Both the position numbers and the translations under genes were made by a program. From contig BFEA01000001.1 of NCBI GenBank assembly GCA_003427395.1, forward strand, positions 12,712,737-12,772,660: 59,924 nucleotides of DNA, given 5' to 3'. The notes beneath the pieces are model-generated. The model was not told where the DNA came from, ran no database searches, and worked only from the letters and a program-made list of their open reading frames with translations. Every line of letters begins with the position of its first letter. The stretch's first letter is position 1. The stretch comes from Chara braunii. Taxonomy: Eukaryota > Streptophyta > Charophyceae > Charales > Characeae. Below are positions 18,878 through 30,467 of the stretch, one piece after another.

Positions 18878-21184
18878 TATCAGTCTGTCATCGCCAAAGT
18901 CATTGCCCAAGTTTCTCCTAATGGTCTTGGGGTTGGATGAACCTTCATCGTATGCTGCATTGTCGTCGGTGGCTGCCTCAGTAACGGAGCCTGCCATGGA
19001 TTCTTCGATGCCGATGCTCCTGAAGATGTGGCCAAACGAGTTGATGGCCTTGGTTGGAGTGTCCGGGGAGGGAGAGCTGACATCGATCGCGTTCTGTCTT
19101 CTGGTACCTTCTATATTGCTTGGTCCGGTGCTGTTGGCGATCAGCACAGGTCTGGGCTGTGTGCCTTCAAACAGGTGCTGGCGAGTCTATGTGTTGGGCA
19201 GTTGTGATCGGTTCCCCAGAATCTGGTTGCGAGTAGGGAGCCAACTAAGGCTGTTGGCGAGTTGGATGGGCGGGCTGACTTGGAGTGCAGTTGCAGATGG
19301 GGTGGTACCGGACAGCATGGGAGTGGCCGTGTGGGTGGGTAGTGGGAGGAGTGGCGGTATGTGGGGGTCTGTGTGTGCCGTGTTGAGTGCCCTGGTGATG
19401 AGTTGTTGTGCTTCAGTGTGCAGGTTGGTTTTGTCTTGGTTTCTCCTTCTTCATCCCTTTGCGTTCCCTTGGTGAGCCGTGTTGCGGAGCGATCTGCGTG
19501 CATTCCCATTCTTCCTAGCCCTCTTCAGTGGGCGTGTTTCCGGGTTGCAGTGATGAGTTACAGCAGGCTCTGTTCTTGCATTTGTATTGGGCATGCTCAC
19601 ATGTTGTTGTTGTAGGGCAGGTTCTGGTGGAGGTGCTGGAGGCGAGGGGGTGCCGGTTGCTCTTGGTGTGCGTGTTGCATTGCATGTGGCTTGCGCCAGA
19701 TCAATTGAGTGTGCGGGCGTGTGCGTGGCCTGCTGCTGGCTTGGCGTTGCTATTGAGGGTGGCGTGCTGGTTGTGGCATGGTGTCGTGGGGTGCGCGACG
19801 GTGTGGATGAGATGATATCAGCGGGGAGTGGGACGAATGGGAGTGGCGTCTGTCTTGTTCTGCTCCTCTGCGCAGTGTCTGGCTCGGCTGCCAGTGCACT
19901 CCTTCTGTTGCTATTTGCTGTGCCAGGGGTCTTGGTACGCTCGTCTGGGAACATGATCCCAGCGAATCTTGCAGCAAATGGGATGTTCTTCAGTGAGGGG
20001 TGGTCAAGTAGGCCTTCGACTATAGACATTGTGTCGTCGATGAGTCGATCTAGCAAATCCCTCATTATCTTCCTCATGTGCAGGAAGGTCACCTGTGCAA
20101 GAATCGGCCCCTTCCATTCCGTTTCCAGCTTTTGTTGCAGGTCGAGCATGCGCGTGACGTCCGACGGTGCGTTCGGGTCAAAGAAGTCCAGGTTGGCGAT
20201 GTAGTACCATAGCATATGGTCAAGCCAAGTGATTGTCTTCCCGCAGTTCTTCTCGCAAGTACACTTGAGGTATGGACGACCGATGTTCCACATCTTCTTA
20301 ACTTCTTCCAGAGTTTGTGGGACTCTTGCGAATCCTTTCTGCATGAGTACCGGTTTGGAGATGGTGCATTTGGTCTTATTGAGGATCGCTAGGATTGGGA
20401 AATCTCCATCAAAGGGGGGTCTATTTGTGGGATAGTGTAAGGTGAAGTTGTGAGCGGCTTGTCTGCAGGCTTCCATGTCCCCATCGGACAAGTTGGCCAG
20501 TGCTTTGTCACCATCGATTGAAATGGGTGCAGTGTAGTTAAAAGAGTCAAGGTACCACAGTTTGTGAGCGACGTGCTTGTTGTTCTTCTCTACCCATGTG
20601 TCAGACGCAATTGGGAGGAAGTGGCTGTCCTGTGCGAATTTGTGTACTTTGCCAGTCTTATCAATCGGAGTGCTTGACATGACCATGTTCAGTCTGCGTT
20701 CGTGCTGTTTTTCCAAGTACTCTATTTCTGCTTGGGACAGTCCTATCCTTCGTCTCCGTGCCTGTCTTTTCTCATTGACATCGATAGAGATGTCTATCTC
20801 TCCCATATCATTAAGGTGGTCAGAGCAGTACCCGAACTTGTCGAGTATGGTTTTTTCTCCCTTCGCAATCACCCTACCAAGTTCTCTGTTGTGAACTCTG
20901 TTCCTAAAGGCAATGACCTGCGCATTGAGTGTATATGCCTCGATAAGATTGTGTATCTTTTCCGGCTCCGTCTCGTACTTATGGCTAATGATCGCCCAGT
21001 CACTGAACGTGAGGAGCTCAATCAGGTTCGGAGACGGTGATGCAGTGTGAAATCGGAGTAGCAGATCTCGGGGTAGTGCCATAAGGATCAGCTGGGAATG
21101 AACGATCGGTGGTTGCAGCGTGGCGAAGGGAGCAACCCTTCGTGCAAGATCCGTATGCCATCCTCGGTTGGTGATTTCCTGATC
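18878..21184 (-). pseudogene. N-terminal exon of the retroelement, novel globular region plus Ser/Pro/Thr linker
   Basis: A single frame of about 769 codons starts after a strong acceptor (T-run, then GCAG at 21188-21185). Residues ~1-417 look globular: an Arg-rich segment (EKRQARRRRIG, ~138-148), SSTPIDKTGKVHKF, WYLDSFNYTAP, and a Cys cluster in LKCTCEKNCGKTITW (~307-320). Residues ~418-680 are low complexity, rich in Pro, Thr, Ser, Ala and His with basic clusters (RPLKRARKNG). An acidic end follows. Stops interrupt at TGA 19451-19453 and TAG 19187-19189, with coding-like text continuing in the same frame after each. The frame register matches the RT exon. I do not recognise the domain. It may bind nucleic acid or act as a gag-like partner, which is inference. 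Confidence 0.65.
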
Positions 21185-21317
21185 CTGCAAAAAAATTGAG
21201 CAAGTCTGGGTGTTAGTTATCATTTTGTTAATGTAGTTGGGTGGTAAATAGATGCGTAGGTAGGCGGGGCGGGGGGAAGGGAAGGAGGGGGGACTTAGTT
21301 TTTTTGGGGGGGCCTAC
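21185..21317 (-). other. Probable 133-bp intron of the retroelement
   Basis: Donor ATCAAG|GTAGG at 21318/21317 and acceptor TTTTTTTGCAG at 21195-21185, phase 0 on both sides. Typical plant-like intron ends and size. Confidence 0.65.
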
Positions 21318-21371
21318 CTTGATTTCTGGCCAGAGCCTTCGTCTTGTGTCCTTGTAGCGCTCGATAACACC
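21318..21371 (-). CDS. Candidate 54-bp upstream exon of the retroelement
   Basis: Eighteen codons (GVIERYKDTRRRLWPEIK) lie between a possible acceptor (GGATGTAG) and the GTAGG donor, in the same register as the next exon after removal of the 133-bp intron. An in-frame TAG at the acceptor means that, if this exon is real, translation must start in a further upstream exon that I could not find. Confidence 0.5.
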
Positions 21372-22160
21372 CTACATCCACCGGCATCAGTAAGATGTCA
21401 TTCTGTGAGTGTGGTTTCTATTTTTGGTAAGGGTATCTTGGTGCCAGCTGTGCGAAATTCAGGCGTTGGTTGGTATAGAGTCGGTTTTTTTTTTTTGCAG
21501 TGTGTGTATGTGTGTCTCTTTTATGTTTATTTATTTTCTTTTTGTTTTTAGCAAGGATTTATTAGGTGCCTGTGCAGGGTTGGTGCTTTCAGAGGGGGCT
21601 GTGTGTTCTTAATTTATAGTAGGGGTAAGTTGCTGGTGGGTGGTGAGGGGTGACTGGCCCAGGGTTTGTTTGTCATTGCCCGATGTCGGTGTTATATTGA
21701 GCCTGCATTCCATTGGTTGAAAAAGGTTAAGCAAAGGTCAGGTTAGGGAGGAAGTGACGCAGGGAGGGTTGTCGTTTCATTCGTATGAGCTGCGGCTGTG
21801 TCGGTTGGGGTGTCTGTGTTTGCGTTTGTTTTATTTTTTAATTTTTTACTTTTATTTTTTGGTTTTGCATCCGATGTGAGTTATAGACGCGGTTTTCCTT
21901 ATTTATACAGTGTCAGTCTTGAAGTATTCAATGATTTGAGGAGTATCTTGTTCTGTTATTTTAGTTAACGTTGTAGTAGATTTCACCACAGCTCTGGGCC
22001 GCTTGTTTTTTTTGGAGGGTCGTGTCTTTTCGTGTGTCTTTAGCTCCTGGTGTGCGAGGGTCGGTCCGATTACTAGGTGTTGCCTATCCTCCAGGTTTTT
22101 AGGCCTTAGTTGTTTTATCGCTTTAGATTAAAAAATTATTTTGTTCTCTTTGCAATATTT
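21372..22160. other. No gene seen; G/T-rich flank upstream of the retroelement
   Basis: Long T and G/T stretches (for example 21280-21310, 21488-21550, 21830-21860). This may hold the element's 5' region or promoter, but no motif is diagnostic. Confidence 0.35.
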
Positions 22161-22167
22161 ATTTTTT

Positions 22168-22178
22168 ACTATTTAAGC
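22168..22178 (+). promoter_or_regulatory. Possible TATA-like box
   Basis: CTATTTAAGC lies about 150 bp before the ATG of the 141-codon ORF at 22325, at a reasonable distance for a core promoter. This rests on sequence appearance alone. Confidence 0.25.
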
Positions 22179-22324
22179 ATACCAGGCCTCTGTTTGTCCG
22201 TGTAGCGGAGTTCTGTATCTGCGCATCTCTTCATTGTTGTTGTTATCTCTATTATTGCGCACCTAGTGCCAAGACTACGCATACTCGCTGCCGTGTTCTA
22301 TTCAAGTTGAGAGTTTTGTTCGCC

Positions 22325-22750
22325 ATGTCGGTTTCTCTTGTTGCGCGAGGGCATATCGCGGGCTGCGTCGTCATGGCTTTCGAGATGTGCGACCTTCGGG
22401 ATTATCGCTTGGATCGTGAGTTCGATTTCACAAGTGCGGTAGATAGGCATGAGATTCGGCATTATGAGCTCGATGCCAGGGGAGAGTTGATGTTACGCTT
22501 GGCAGTTGGGTTGGGTTACGATGGGGAATATCTACGCGAGGTCATTGTATACGTAACGAAGGTGGGTGCCGATGCTCCAAATGTTCATGTAGGTGCTAGT
22601 GAGGATATCGTTGAGTCTATGGTGCGTCTGGTGACTACAACATTGCTTCGGGAGCATGGCGATTACTTATCGTCTACGGTGGAGTGGGAGGCGAATTTGG
22701 ATGCGCCCTTGGAGGGCCGTGCTTACATGCGTGGTATACTACAGTTGTAA
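22325..22750 (+). CDS. Hypothetical 141-residue protein
   Basis: The first ATG at 22325 (context GTTCGCCATGT) opens 141 codons to TAA at 22748-22750. Composition is balanced and acidic, with predicted helical text (CDLRDYRLDREFDF, VDRHEIRHYELDARGELMLR, YDGEYLREVIVYVTKV) and no low-complexity run, signal peptide or membrane segment. It is unlike the AT-rich, gene-poor DNA after it. It lies head-to-head with the retroelement about 950 bp away. I do not recognise a family. It may be a small gene, an exon or part of another element. Confidence 0.35.
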   Translation: MSVSLVARGHIAGCVVMAFEMCDLRDYRLDREFDFTSAVDRHEIRHYELDARGELMLRLAVGLGYDGEYLREVIVYVTKVGADAPNVHVGASEDIVESMVRLVTTTLLREHGDYLSSTVEWEANLDAPLEGRAYMRGILQL

Positions 22751-24800
22751 TGCGAGGTGTTGTGTGAATCAGCTCATCCGGTCGCTAGCATTGGTACTTG
22801 AAGCAGGGTGATACGTGTATCATCAGGGCCGTACATGTTATGATGGAGCTGTTCCGCTGCGAATAGGTTCTTAAGTGCTTCTTCAAGGATACGAGTACGC
22901 TTGATACTGCGAGGGCGGCGATTATGAATGCTCTATTGGAGGATCGTGGTTAAGTGTGTGTCGCTCTGCAGATTGGTCTGAGTATTGGGATTGCGGTGAA
23001 TTCATGGCCGATTATGTCATCAGCAGGGTGTCTTATGTGGTACTACCGAAGTGCTTCCGCAGAAACATGTATGATTTTGCCATCTTGCTTTCTACGTAGT
23101 TGTGGCCTAGGTGGCAAGTATGATTACATCATTGGGGGATCGTGTTGATGCGCGTGGGGTGGTGCGGAGCTCTATGAGTGATTTACGAGTTGGATGTTGG
23201 TGGTGATCTAATACTGTGTTGATTTTGTACTGGCAAGGTCATATCTGTTTCTGCGCCTCAGATCAATACATAGCTGTGTGCTGGGATTGTAGTTTCTATA
23301 GAATTTCTAATCAACAATATATGATCAGAGGTGTGTAACGTTTGGGCTTAAATCTTGAACGTGATCGAGAACGGGTGGGCGGCGGCCAGAGCACGGCAGG
23401 TGTTTTTATCATTGCAGTTTTCTATTTTTTGTATCTGTGTGTCATTTGTATGTAGGTAACGTAGTTGGCGGGTCCGTTTGTGTTGGGTTCTGGACATATG
23501 TGTGGTCAAGCCGGTGTTATGCGAATTGCTTACGTATAAGTGTATGTGTAATTTTTATTTCGTTTATTGTATTTGCTCTAGGTGATTGATCGCGTGTATC
23601 ATGTGACCAATCTTTCTAACATCTGGTGTTATTATTCAATAAAAGATACAATTCATTGAGTTGCATCCTAAAAAAACTATTGCGTTTAATGAGTTAGTAT
23701 TATGTTAAGTAATCGCTTGTTTCGGGTTTATGTGAAATTTTTGGTGTGCTCATCATATGATGACTGATCACACGTTTGTTGTGCATTGCACATATTGTTT
23801 AGTACTTGTCACTTATTGTCTAGTGCGATGGTAGTATCGTACCTTTAGGAGTTTCTATGCATGTGTGTATGTTCTCGCGGTCAACTATGGGAGTTTGTGC
23901 ATCGAGTCTTATAACGTGATAGTGTCATATTTTTCGGAAGATTGCGCATATGTGTGTATCATCTCGCAATTTAGTCATGGGGAATCCATGACTTCGTGTT
24001 TCTTAATGGTTTTATTTTTAGTATTTCGCATGTTGTGCGCGTAGTTGATATGAGAAAAAATTAACAATAAAGCCGGTAAAAAATCGAGCAGTGTAGTCGC
24101 AATTATGGGCAATGCATGCGTGGGGGACCAGTCTATACGCATTCCTATAGTTCGTTAACTAGGTGTATACAACGGCCGCTTTGTTCGTACAAGTGGTTTC
24201 TAAGATAGTAAGTCTTTAGTTTTGGTTCCAGGGTCTTGTTAACTATTTAGTGCGAATTATTTTCCTACTTTATACGGTGACTAAGGGCGGTTTATTGCAG
24301 GTGGGAAAGAGAAAAAATAACATATCCTTGTTTTGGTATGTTATTGCAGGTTTATCGCAGGATGGTAAGAGCCAGAGAGGGGGGACTCGGGGAGAGAGAG
24401 AAAGAAAGCGATCACTCAGATATTTCAATATGCTCAAGTGAGAGAGAAAGTGTGTATCAATATCATCATCATTTTGCTATTACCGATACTTGTTGGTATT
24501 ATTATTACTACAAATATTCTTAATATTTATTACAGTCTACATTCGTAGAAACGTCACGAATCTCGGCCAGACAGAAGAAATAAAAAAGGGCAAGAATGTG
24601 TGGACAGGCAGGCGGTCGGGGGAATTCGCGGTGAGGAGGGGAATTCTGAAGTTGGAAAAAGGAGAAGGACGGGGAATGTGTGGCCAAAGAAAGCCAGTTA
24701 GCAAAAGACGGGATAGGGAGCTACGAGTGGGTATGTTCTACGAGATATATATCTCGGTTTGTTTTGAGACTAGCAGATATCACATCAGTTGATCATGCCT
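22751..24800. other. No gene seen
   Basis: Two kilobases of AT-rich sequence with only very short frames. A pair of near-identical blocks around 24287 and 24345 (GGTTTATTGCAGGTGGGAAAGA versus GGTTTATCGCAGGATGGTAAGA) is a small local repeat. Confidence 0.4.
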
Positions 24801-25920
24801 AGGGACATGACTACAGAGCACCGGCGGATGCAGCAGAAACAGATGCAGCTGCAGAAAAACTGCATCAGCAGCTACAAAAACTCACTACAGTAGATGCAAT
24901 ACTGGCTGCAGAAAGACTGCAACAGCAACTGCTGCAATAACTCAACAGCAGCAACTGCAGCTGCAAGAAAAAAATACAAAAACTCTGCATCAGCAGGTCC
25001 AGCAGCTGCAGCAGCTGCAAAACAAAGTTACTGCAATAGCTGTTTCAGAAAACTGCACTAGCAGCTGCAGAAAAAACTGCAGCAGCAACTGTTGCAATAT
25101 CAAGGCAGCAGCAGCTGTAAAGCAAACTCATTGCAATAGTTGTATGTAGAAAACTGCACCAGCAGCTGCAGCAGTTAGCTGGTGCAAAAAAAGTACAGCA
25201 GCAGCAACTTCAGCTGCAAGAAAAACTTTAGCAGCAGTTGCTGCTTCAACAACAAGGCAGCAGCAACGGCTGCAAAAAGAAGCTCATTGCAATAGCTGTT
25301 TGAAGGAAACTACAACAGCAGCTGCAGCAAAAGCTGCTGCAAAACAAATACAGCAGCAGCAACTGTAACTGCAGTAAAAAGCTGTAGCAGCATCTGTAGC
25401 TGCTGCAAAAATACAACAGCGGCAACTGCAGCTGCAGAAAAAACTGCAATGGCTGCAAAGAAAAAAAAACTCATTCCAAAGTTGTTTGCACGACACTGCA
25501 CCAGCAGCTGCTGCAAGAAAAAAATACAGCACCAGCAAAAAACTGCAGCAGCAGTAAGTGCTGCTATAATACAGCAGCAGCAACTGCAGCTGCGGCTGCA
25601 AAAAAAAACTGCAGCAACAACAGCAATAGCTGCTGCATCAAAACAGTTGCAGCAACTGCGGCAGAAGCTGCAAAAAAACTGTTGCAGTAGCAGCAGCAGC
25701 ATTTGCTGCAAGAAACCAGCAGCAACAGCTGCAAACAAAACTGCTGCAGCAGCTGCAGCAAAACTTCTGGAAGACTTAGCTGTAGCTGCAGCATTCGCTC
25801 CAGCGAAGCAATAGTAGTTGCTGCCACTATTGGAGCACAGCAATAGCTCCTGCAGAAGCTTCAGCAATACTAATAATAGCACCAGCTGCAGTTGCAGCTG
25901 TTGTTCTGTTTTATTTGCAG
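24800..25920. repeat. Degenerate GCAGCTGCA/CAGCAG array, part 1
   Basis: Almost the whole stretch is built from GCAGCTGCA, CAGCAGCAACTGC and GCAAAAAAAC modules in irregular order. A landmark (CTCATTGCAATAGCTGTTTG and variants) recurs at about 25026, 25128, 25285 and 25470, so there is a loose higher-order pattern with uneven spacing. Frames on both strands give Ala/Ser/Gln/Lys or Cys/Leu-rich strings, which are by-products. Confidence 0.85.
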
Positions 25921-26224
25921 CTTCCTGTCAACGCCAAGCAAGTTCCCTTCTCACTTCTCCCTTCTTATTCCTTCCCTTTCTCTCTGCTTTCTGGATTTCA
26001 CTGATTACACCTTGCTGAGATCTCGGACAGGCTCGTGTCGTCTCAACTTCGTTTCCTGCTGCCATTACAGTCCGATCTATAAATAAAGTAAACTGAATAA
26101 AACAGAAAAATAAGACGGATGAAATTGAAAACTTTGAATGGAATAATGGCCACAAAACAAAAGCAAACAACTACAGTTGATTCTTCCTGCTGATGAGGGT
26201 GAATGAACATGAGAGCTGAGGAGA

Positions 26225-26625
26225 AGACATGGCAAACAGCAATAACCCAAGCGGCAACATCAGCTGCAGCACACTGCATCAAATTTCGAAAGTAGCAACA
26301 GCTGCAGTACAGCAATAGCCGCTGCAGCAGCTGTAGCAGTCAAACGTGGCAGCAGCAAGAGCTACAGCATATCAAGAAACACAGTGGCAGCAGCAGCTGC
26401 AGCTCAACAATAGCTGCTGCAGGCTGCGGCAGCTGCAGCCATCAGGAAAGAGAGCCGGAGCAGCAGCTTCAACAATAGCAAAGCTGAAGTTGTAAAACCC
26501 AACAGCAGCTGCGTCTGCAGCTGCAGCTGCTGCGAAGTCAATCAGCAGCTGTGGCAAGCAGCAGGTGCTGCAACCATTTCAACTGTAGCAGCGACTGCTG
26601 CAGGGGCGGCAGCTGCAATGGACCA
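26225..26625. repeat. Degenerate GCAGCTGCA/CAGCAG array, part 2
   Basis: The same modules resume after a ~300-bp unique spacer (25920-26225), including GCAGCTGCAGCTGCTGC near 26515. Confidence 0.8.
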
Positions 26626-27393
26626 TATGTAATCATTCCAATCCTGCTTGGAAACTCTGATCAAGCAGCCCGCTTCCGTCAACATCAGGTATGTGCCTCC
26701 GAGTCCTCACATCGCCCCCTCTTCCTCTTCCTCTTCCTTGCCACCTACCTTATCTCCTCTTTTGGTCACCCCTTCTCTACCTGTTGTCCTCTCCTGTCCT
26801 TTCTGCTGCCTGACACTCCAAAGTGACAAAACTGATCACATCTGGATGTGATCAGGGTCAGTTCCCCAAAGCATTCTGGTCGTGACTTCGTCTGAGACCT
26901 CATAAGCTTCCAACGACCAAGCATGCTAATGAACAAGTGAGCATCATGTATGACGGGCGTGGTGATCATAGAGAGGTAAGGGACTGTGAGGTCAAGCTAA
27001 CGACATTGTGAGAATGAATACTAACAGAGGCATGAAGTCTGGCTGAGCACTCTTGTGAAAGAAGCATTGACGAGCACACACAGGAATACAGTCCAGGCTT
27101 ATGATTACCATCATGGAACTGAAATTACAAATGCGACTTTGATCATAAATTGGAAATCATGGACCACAATCACGAGTACAGTCAAGATCATGATCCATCG
27201 ACAAAGGTCACAAATATTCATATAAACAAGTGAATAAGTACATGAATAAAGGACGGAAACGACAATCATTTAGGGCGATGCTCTATTCTGGAGCTGGGGG
27301 AGATGTATGGGTCAGCATCATATCCCAGCGGTGGCAGATATGGGCAAGGGGTTGGCAGAGGCATACTTTGGGTGGGAACTGAATGCCTTTGTA
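26626..27393. other. No gene seen
   Basis: Unique-looking DNA without a convincing frame. Confidence 0.4.
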
Positions 27394-28091
27394 CTACTGT
27401 CTTAACCCCAAAAAGACGTAAGTATGTTCTATTCAACTTACCTCAAAAACTTACCTCAAGTAAATGGGCTTTCCGAAATAGCTGAGTTTTACCGTTGACT
27501 ATAAAGTACGTACGTACTTTGTATTCGAATTTGTGCGAATTTCAATTTTTTTTTTTTTTTCAGAAAATTCTGAAAAAAACGAAAGTTATACAACATTGCA
27601 ATACAAGCAACTTTTGCCTGAGGGTCATGTCGAAATTCACAACCGAATTTGAGAAGGAAAAAAAAAAAACAAGAAATTCAAGAATAAAAATATCTTTTGA
27701 CAGCATTTTGCAGTGTTTTCTGATTATAGATTTTTCAAAAATAATCCCAAAAAATCTGACAAAAAAACTATGTCGTACGAAATTAGAATACAAACAACTT
27801 TTGCCTGAGGGTCTTGGAGACATTCAGAACCAAATTCGAGAAAAAAAATTAAATTGGAGACATTCAGAGCCAAATTCGAGAAAAAAAAATAAAAACTATG
27901 TCTGGTAGTACAAGCTCCTACAAAGTTGTACCCTACAACTCGTGGTACAACGTACGTACGTTGTATTCGAATACAACGTACTCGTATACAACGTACGTAC
28001 GTTGTACTCGAATACAACGTACGTACGTTGTACTCGAATACAACGTACTCGTGTACAACGTACGTGCGTTTTTTTGGGGTTAAGACAGTAG
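27394..28091. mobile_element. Non-autonomous TIR element with palindromic interior, 698 bp
   Basis: CTACTGTCTTAACCCCAAAA at the left end (27394) is the complement of TTTTGGGGTTAAGACAGTAG at the right end (28072-28091). The right part (27945-28070) consists of repeated ACGTACGTACGTTGTA-type palindromes centred on TCGA. Inside, CAACTTTTGCCTGAGGGTC occurs twice (27608 and 27795). No protein-coding frame and no clear target duplication were seen. Confidence 0.75.
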
Positions 28092-28456
28092 CAGGGGGAG
28101 CAAGCAGGTCTGTCCATAGTTGGGGCCGATGAGGAGTGTCCGTGATCAGGGCGATCCTTTTCACTGGAGGCAGTGAAGCGGGGCAGGGGGGCAAAGAGAG
28201 AGGGGGGCGGGACTCTCAACATCCTGCTCATCTATATTCTGTTCAATGAATTACTTCAAACTTTTATAGACACTGGACCCAGGATCTCTGGGGCGGTGGA
28301 GGTCATCTGATGCAAGAGGAAGTTGCCAGGTTAGGTGGTCTAGGTTTAACTTAGCAAAACGAGACAGATAGGTTTGGTTTCAGAGAGCAGATAGCGCCAA
28401 TTGGAATGTAAGGTTTGGTAGAAGAAAGGTTTGGAGTGGTTGGGCTTTTCATATTT

Positions 28457-28491
<35 letters not shown>

Positions 28492-29440
28492 GGTTCATAA
28501 GTTTTCACATCATTTCCATAGTGTCTTCTAAACTGAAGCCGGGTGATGGCTTCGATATCCTCAAAAGCATCATCAAATGTTCACTTGATGCTCCTCACGA
28601 ATAGATCGGAGCCTTAAAAAAAAAAAAAAGATGTGGATGAGAAAGAGGATCACGATTACAGTTCAACAACAATTGCGCGGGTCGGTGTGTTTTTGGTGGA
28701 TGTGAAGATTCCCAGCGGGTAACCACTAAGACATCATCAGGGTGAGTCTTGACAGTAGTGTTGGAGATTGTGAAGAGAAATCTAGACGAACGTAAATGTG
28801 AATATAATGAAAGTAAGCGGGAATGATTTCTCAGACTAATTGCGGCCCAGACTTGACTGAATAGAGCACGCCGCAGGGGGCAAAAATCACATTGCGCCAG
28901 CATCCATTTGAACTATCGCAGAATCATCTGTTGGTTTTCACTTAATCAGTGGGATGCTTCCGCTGTTTGTTCCTTTCTATTCCAACATGGTCGTTCCTTT
29001 CTTCTAGTTATTTTCGTCTCTTTTTCTCCTTTTCTTTTCCCGTTGTCGCCTCCTTTCCCTTCCACCTTCTCTATTACTTCCATGATCCTTTTCTTACTCC
29101 TTCGTTTCCATCTACTTGGATGTCGAACTACTCGTCGAGCGAATGGTAACGGACGTGCTTGAACACAGATTGAATCGTTTGGACGAGGAAGACCACACTA
29201 TGACTAGCAACATAAGCTTAGGCCGAACCACACTACGAAAGTGAGCTCGTATCGACCCATGCATCATGACCAGGTGTCGTACTCAAATGCGAACATGTGC
29301 GGCACCTGGAAGGATGATACAGGAGCACGAGCAACACAACCTCACAGAACAAAACATGGCTTCGGATCTACATGCAGACTGACGGAGAAGGCGCACGGAA
29401 ACACCAAGGAGTCTGCTTTCCAGTCTGATACCCAAGATAG
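28092..29440. other. No gene seen; A32 run at 28458-28489
   Basis: A pure A run of about 32 could be the tail of a retroposon lying upstream (about 28250-28457), but no family was matched. The rest has no recognisable frame. Confidence 0.4.
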
Positions 29441-29447
29441 GACGCTG

Positions 29448-29512
29448 GAGTCCGACCTGTTTTCCAGCAATCCGGGTTAAATTGTGAGGGCCCCGGCCTC
29501 TGTTCATCATCC
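29448..29512 (+). mobile_element. SINE family B fragment
   Basis: GGACGCTGGAGTCCGACCTG, TTTTCCAGCA and then CCGGGTTAAATTGTGAGG..CCCCGGCCTC match the head and the 3' part of the copy at 33541-33755, with the middle missing. Confidence 0.6.
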
Positions 29513-30446
29513 CTTTACTACCATTGCAAGCAAAGTTAAAACAAAGAAAAGAAAACATAAAAACCACCAAGGAGTCGAGCGGAGCAGTTGAAAGAAATAA
29601 ACATGAACCTGAGTTTTTTTCAGACACAATACGAGCGTGGTCACCACCTGGAGGCTGGAACGAACTTGACTTCACATGGGATCATGTAATACTGTAATAT
29701 GCGAAAGGCTCAATCACAAAGAGATGGATGTCGGACAGAACTGAGTACACTGGGAGAGAAAGCAGGTACGGATAAGAAGACGATCGATGGAGCGCTGACG
29801 ACAAACGGAGATGCGAAACGATTGAAAAGGGGAACGAGGCATTAATGATTACCCATTCAAACACGTTATTAATGAGAGGACAAAGCATTTGACTACCTGA
29901 AGAGAGTCATAATTATACTTCCATTAGTGGCTCCTACTCCTACAGCCCCAAACTGTATCTGGCCGTGAAGTAAGCGAGACCCATGCCTATATTAGCCAAT
30001 CCGTTCTCATCGTAATGATGACAAGGTTCATTCAACTGAGATGAACGGGAAGGGCAATCCATAATACCATCACTCATTAACACGATGACTACATAATACA
30101 TACCTTCACCAAGCCATGTCGACAATCTCAGAAAAAAATCGATGAACAGGGTTTACGTCCCTGCTAATGCCAACAGTACAGGGGCCAGTGTCGTACCACC
30201 GGTCACGGTTCACGGGGTCCATGAACGGAGACCGGTCACCGTTCACAAAAACACAGTCTCCGTTCACAAAAACACATGAGCCGTGGTAGTACACGGAATT
30301 CACAACGAGCGGGGTCGGTCTTTTTTTTTTTTGCGCTGGGAGGGTGGTCACTTGTTTCTACAATTATGTGCCCCGACCTTGTCCCACTAGCAGCGTCGAG
30401 GCAGAGGTCCTCGTTGAGTTTTCAACGACGTGTGACCTGCCGCTAC
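29513..30446. other. No gene seen; short tandem at 30170-30285
   Basis: CCGTTCACAAAAACACA occurs twice at about 30239-30277 beside related CGGTCAC and GTTCAC repeats. Otherwise unremarkable. Confidence 0.4.
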
Positions 30447-30467
30447 GCTGGAGATTCGAGGAGTTCT

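Noticed and set aside
16016-19453. In-frame TGA codons of the RT element read as selenocysteine or a recoded stop
   Set aside because: TAA (16415) and TAG (19187) also interrupt the frame, and two TGAs arise from a local repeat expansion, so decay explains the stops better.
25249-25882. Ala-rich and Cys-rich ORFs in the GCAGCT array
   Set aside because: All frames of both strands are partly open because the repeat lacks stop triplets.
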